15,291 bases of DNA, from the NCBI GenBank assembly GCA_002344075.1, contig DDTM01000090.1:1-15291 (forward strand), in the 5' to 3' direction. The notes under the pieces were generated by a model that worked only from the letters and a program-made list of their open reading frames with translations, was not told where the DNA came from and ran no database searches. The stretch comes from Bacteroidetes bacterium UBA2364. GTDB lineage: Bacteria > Bacteroidota > Rhodothermia > Rhodothermales > UBA2364. Below are positions 15,172 through 15,291 of this stretch, piece after piece (the first letter of the stretch is position 1; every line of letters starts with the position of its first letter). Position numbers and translations under genes: made by a program.

Positions 15172-15291
15172 CACCTAACAAGGGTTTGGCAAAATGGGGG
15201 CAAAAGTACTAAGTTCAGCATTTGTACTTCTATCAACATTGGTGGTTTATTGAACATTTGTGCCTTGAATTCCCCCACTTCGCCAAGGTGT
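15172..15291 (+). repeat. attC-like recombination site (imperfect inverted repeat, right arm cut by window edge)
   Basis: The left arm starts CACCTAAC (15172-15179, matching RYYYAAC), followed by AAGGG and then TTTGGCAAAATGGGGG (15185-15200). The right arm CCCCCACTTCGCCAA (15272-15286) pairs with it: five G-C pairs, T-A, two A-T pairs and the GGC/GCC block, with isolated mismatches as is usual in attC. It ends GGTGT at the window edge, where GT (15290-15291) could begin the next GTTRRRY. The 71-base centre holds smaller inverted repeats (AGTAC/GTACT at 15205 and 15224; GTTCA/TGAAC at 15213 and 15251). Confidence 0.75.

Larger units (their letters stand above)
13342..15291 (+). mobile_element. 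Integron gene cassette carrying an ImmA/IrrE-DUF4411 pair (right end at or just beyond the window edge)
   Basis: The unit runs from the core site at 13341 to the G at 15290, about 1.95 kb. It contains one promoter, two overlapping genes in the same direction and an attC-like inverted repeat at its 3' end. Joining G15290 to TTAGGTG at 13342, as in an excised circle, recreates GTTAGGTG, which pairs perfectly with CACCTAAC at 15172. That is the expected geometry of a cassette. Base composition is strongly AT-rich: a sampled 60-base line at 14101 has 14 G/C, against 34 of 60 at 12961 in the flippase gene. This supports a foreign origin. Confidence 0.75.

Noticed and set aside
1..15291. CRISPR array or insertion sequence
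   Set aside because: No regularly spaced repeats and no transposase frame or terminal repeats were seen on either strand.

Overview
The window looks like chromosomal DNA from the Bacteroidota/Rhodothermota group. Three things point there. Several promoters have the Bacteroidota form (TTG, about 20 bp, then TAnnTTTG). Shine-Dalgarno sequences are often weak or absent. Several exported proteins belong to families tied to type IX secretion (T9SS): a DUF4835/PorD-like protein, a PorV/PorQ-like barrel and a PorZ-like two-propeller protein with a C-terminal sorting-type domain. I cannot name a genus from the sequence.

Layout. 1-118: no gene, but a probable minus-strand promoter firing out of the window. 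119-3451 (minus): DUF4835/PorD-like gene followed 33 bp later by a secreted GH13 alpha-amylase. 3555-8535 (plus): PorV/PorQ-like barrel, a ComEA-type helix-hairpin-helix protein joined to a predicted outer-membrane barrel, and a membrane GT-C glycosyltransferase fused to a SAM methyltransferase. 8672-8909 (minus): a compact tRNA-His/tRNA-Glu transcription unit with recognisable promoter and terminator. 8963-11834 (minus): ribH (riboflavin synthesis), then the PorZ-like gene. 12083-13159 (plus): a flippase-like (UPF0104/LPG synthase TM region) membrane protein.

The most interesting part is 13160-15291. Directly after the flippase gene lies a frameshifted C-terminal scrap of a tyrosine recombinase (LIQELLGH, then YTHVSQRTIQHIRSP in another frame). 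It is followed at 13341 by an integron-type core site GTTAGGTG, then by a strikingly AT-rich two-gene unit with its own Bacteroidota promoter. The unit ends in an attC-like imperfect inverted repeat that begins CACCTAAC, the exact reverse complement of the 13341 core site. I read this as the remains of an integron platform: dead integrase, attI-like junction, then one gene cassette of about 1.95 kb. The integrase remnant points the same way as the cassette, as in 'reverse' integrons.

The cassette encodes an ImmA/IrrE-family Zn-peptidase (HELGH) and an overlapping PIN-fold DUF4411-like protein, a probable toxin-antitoxin or defence pair. The right end of attC is cut by the window edge, so more cassettes may follow.
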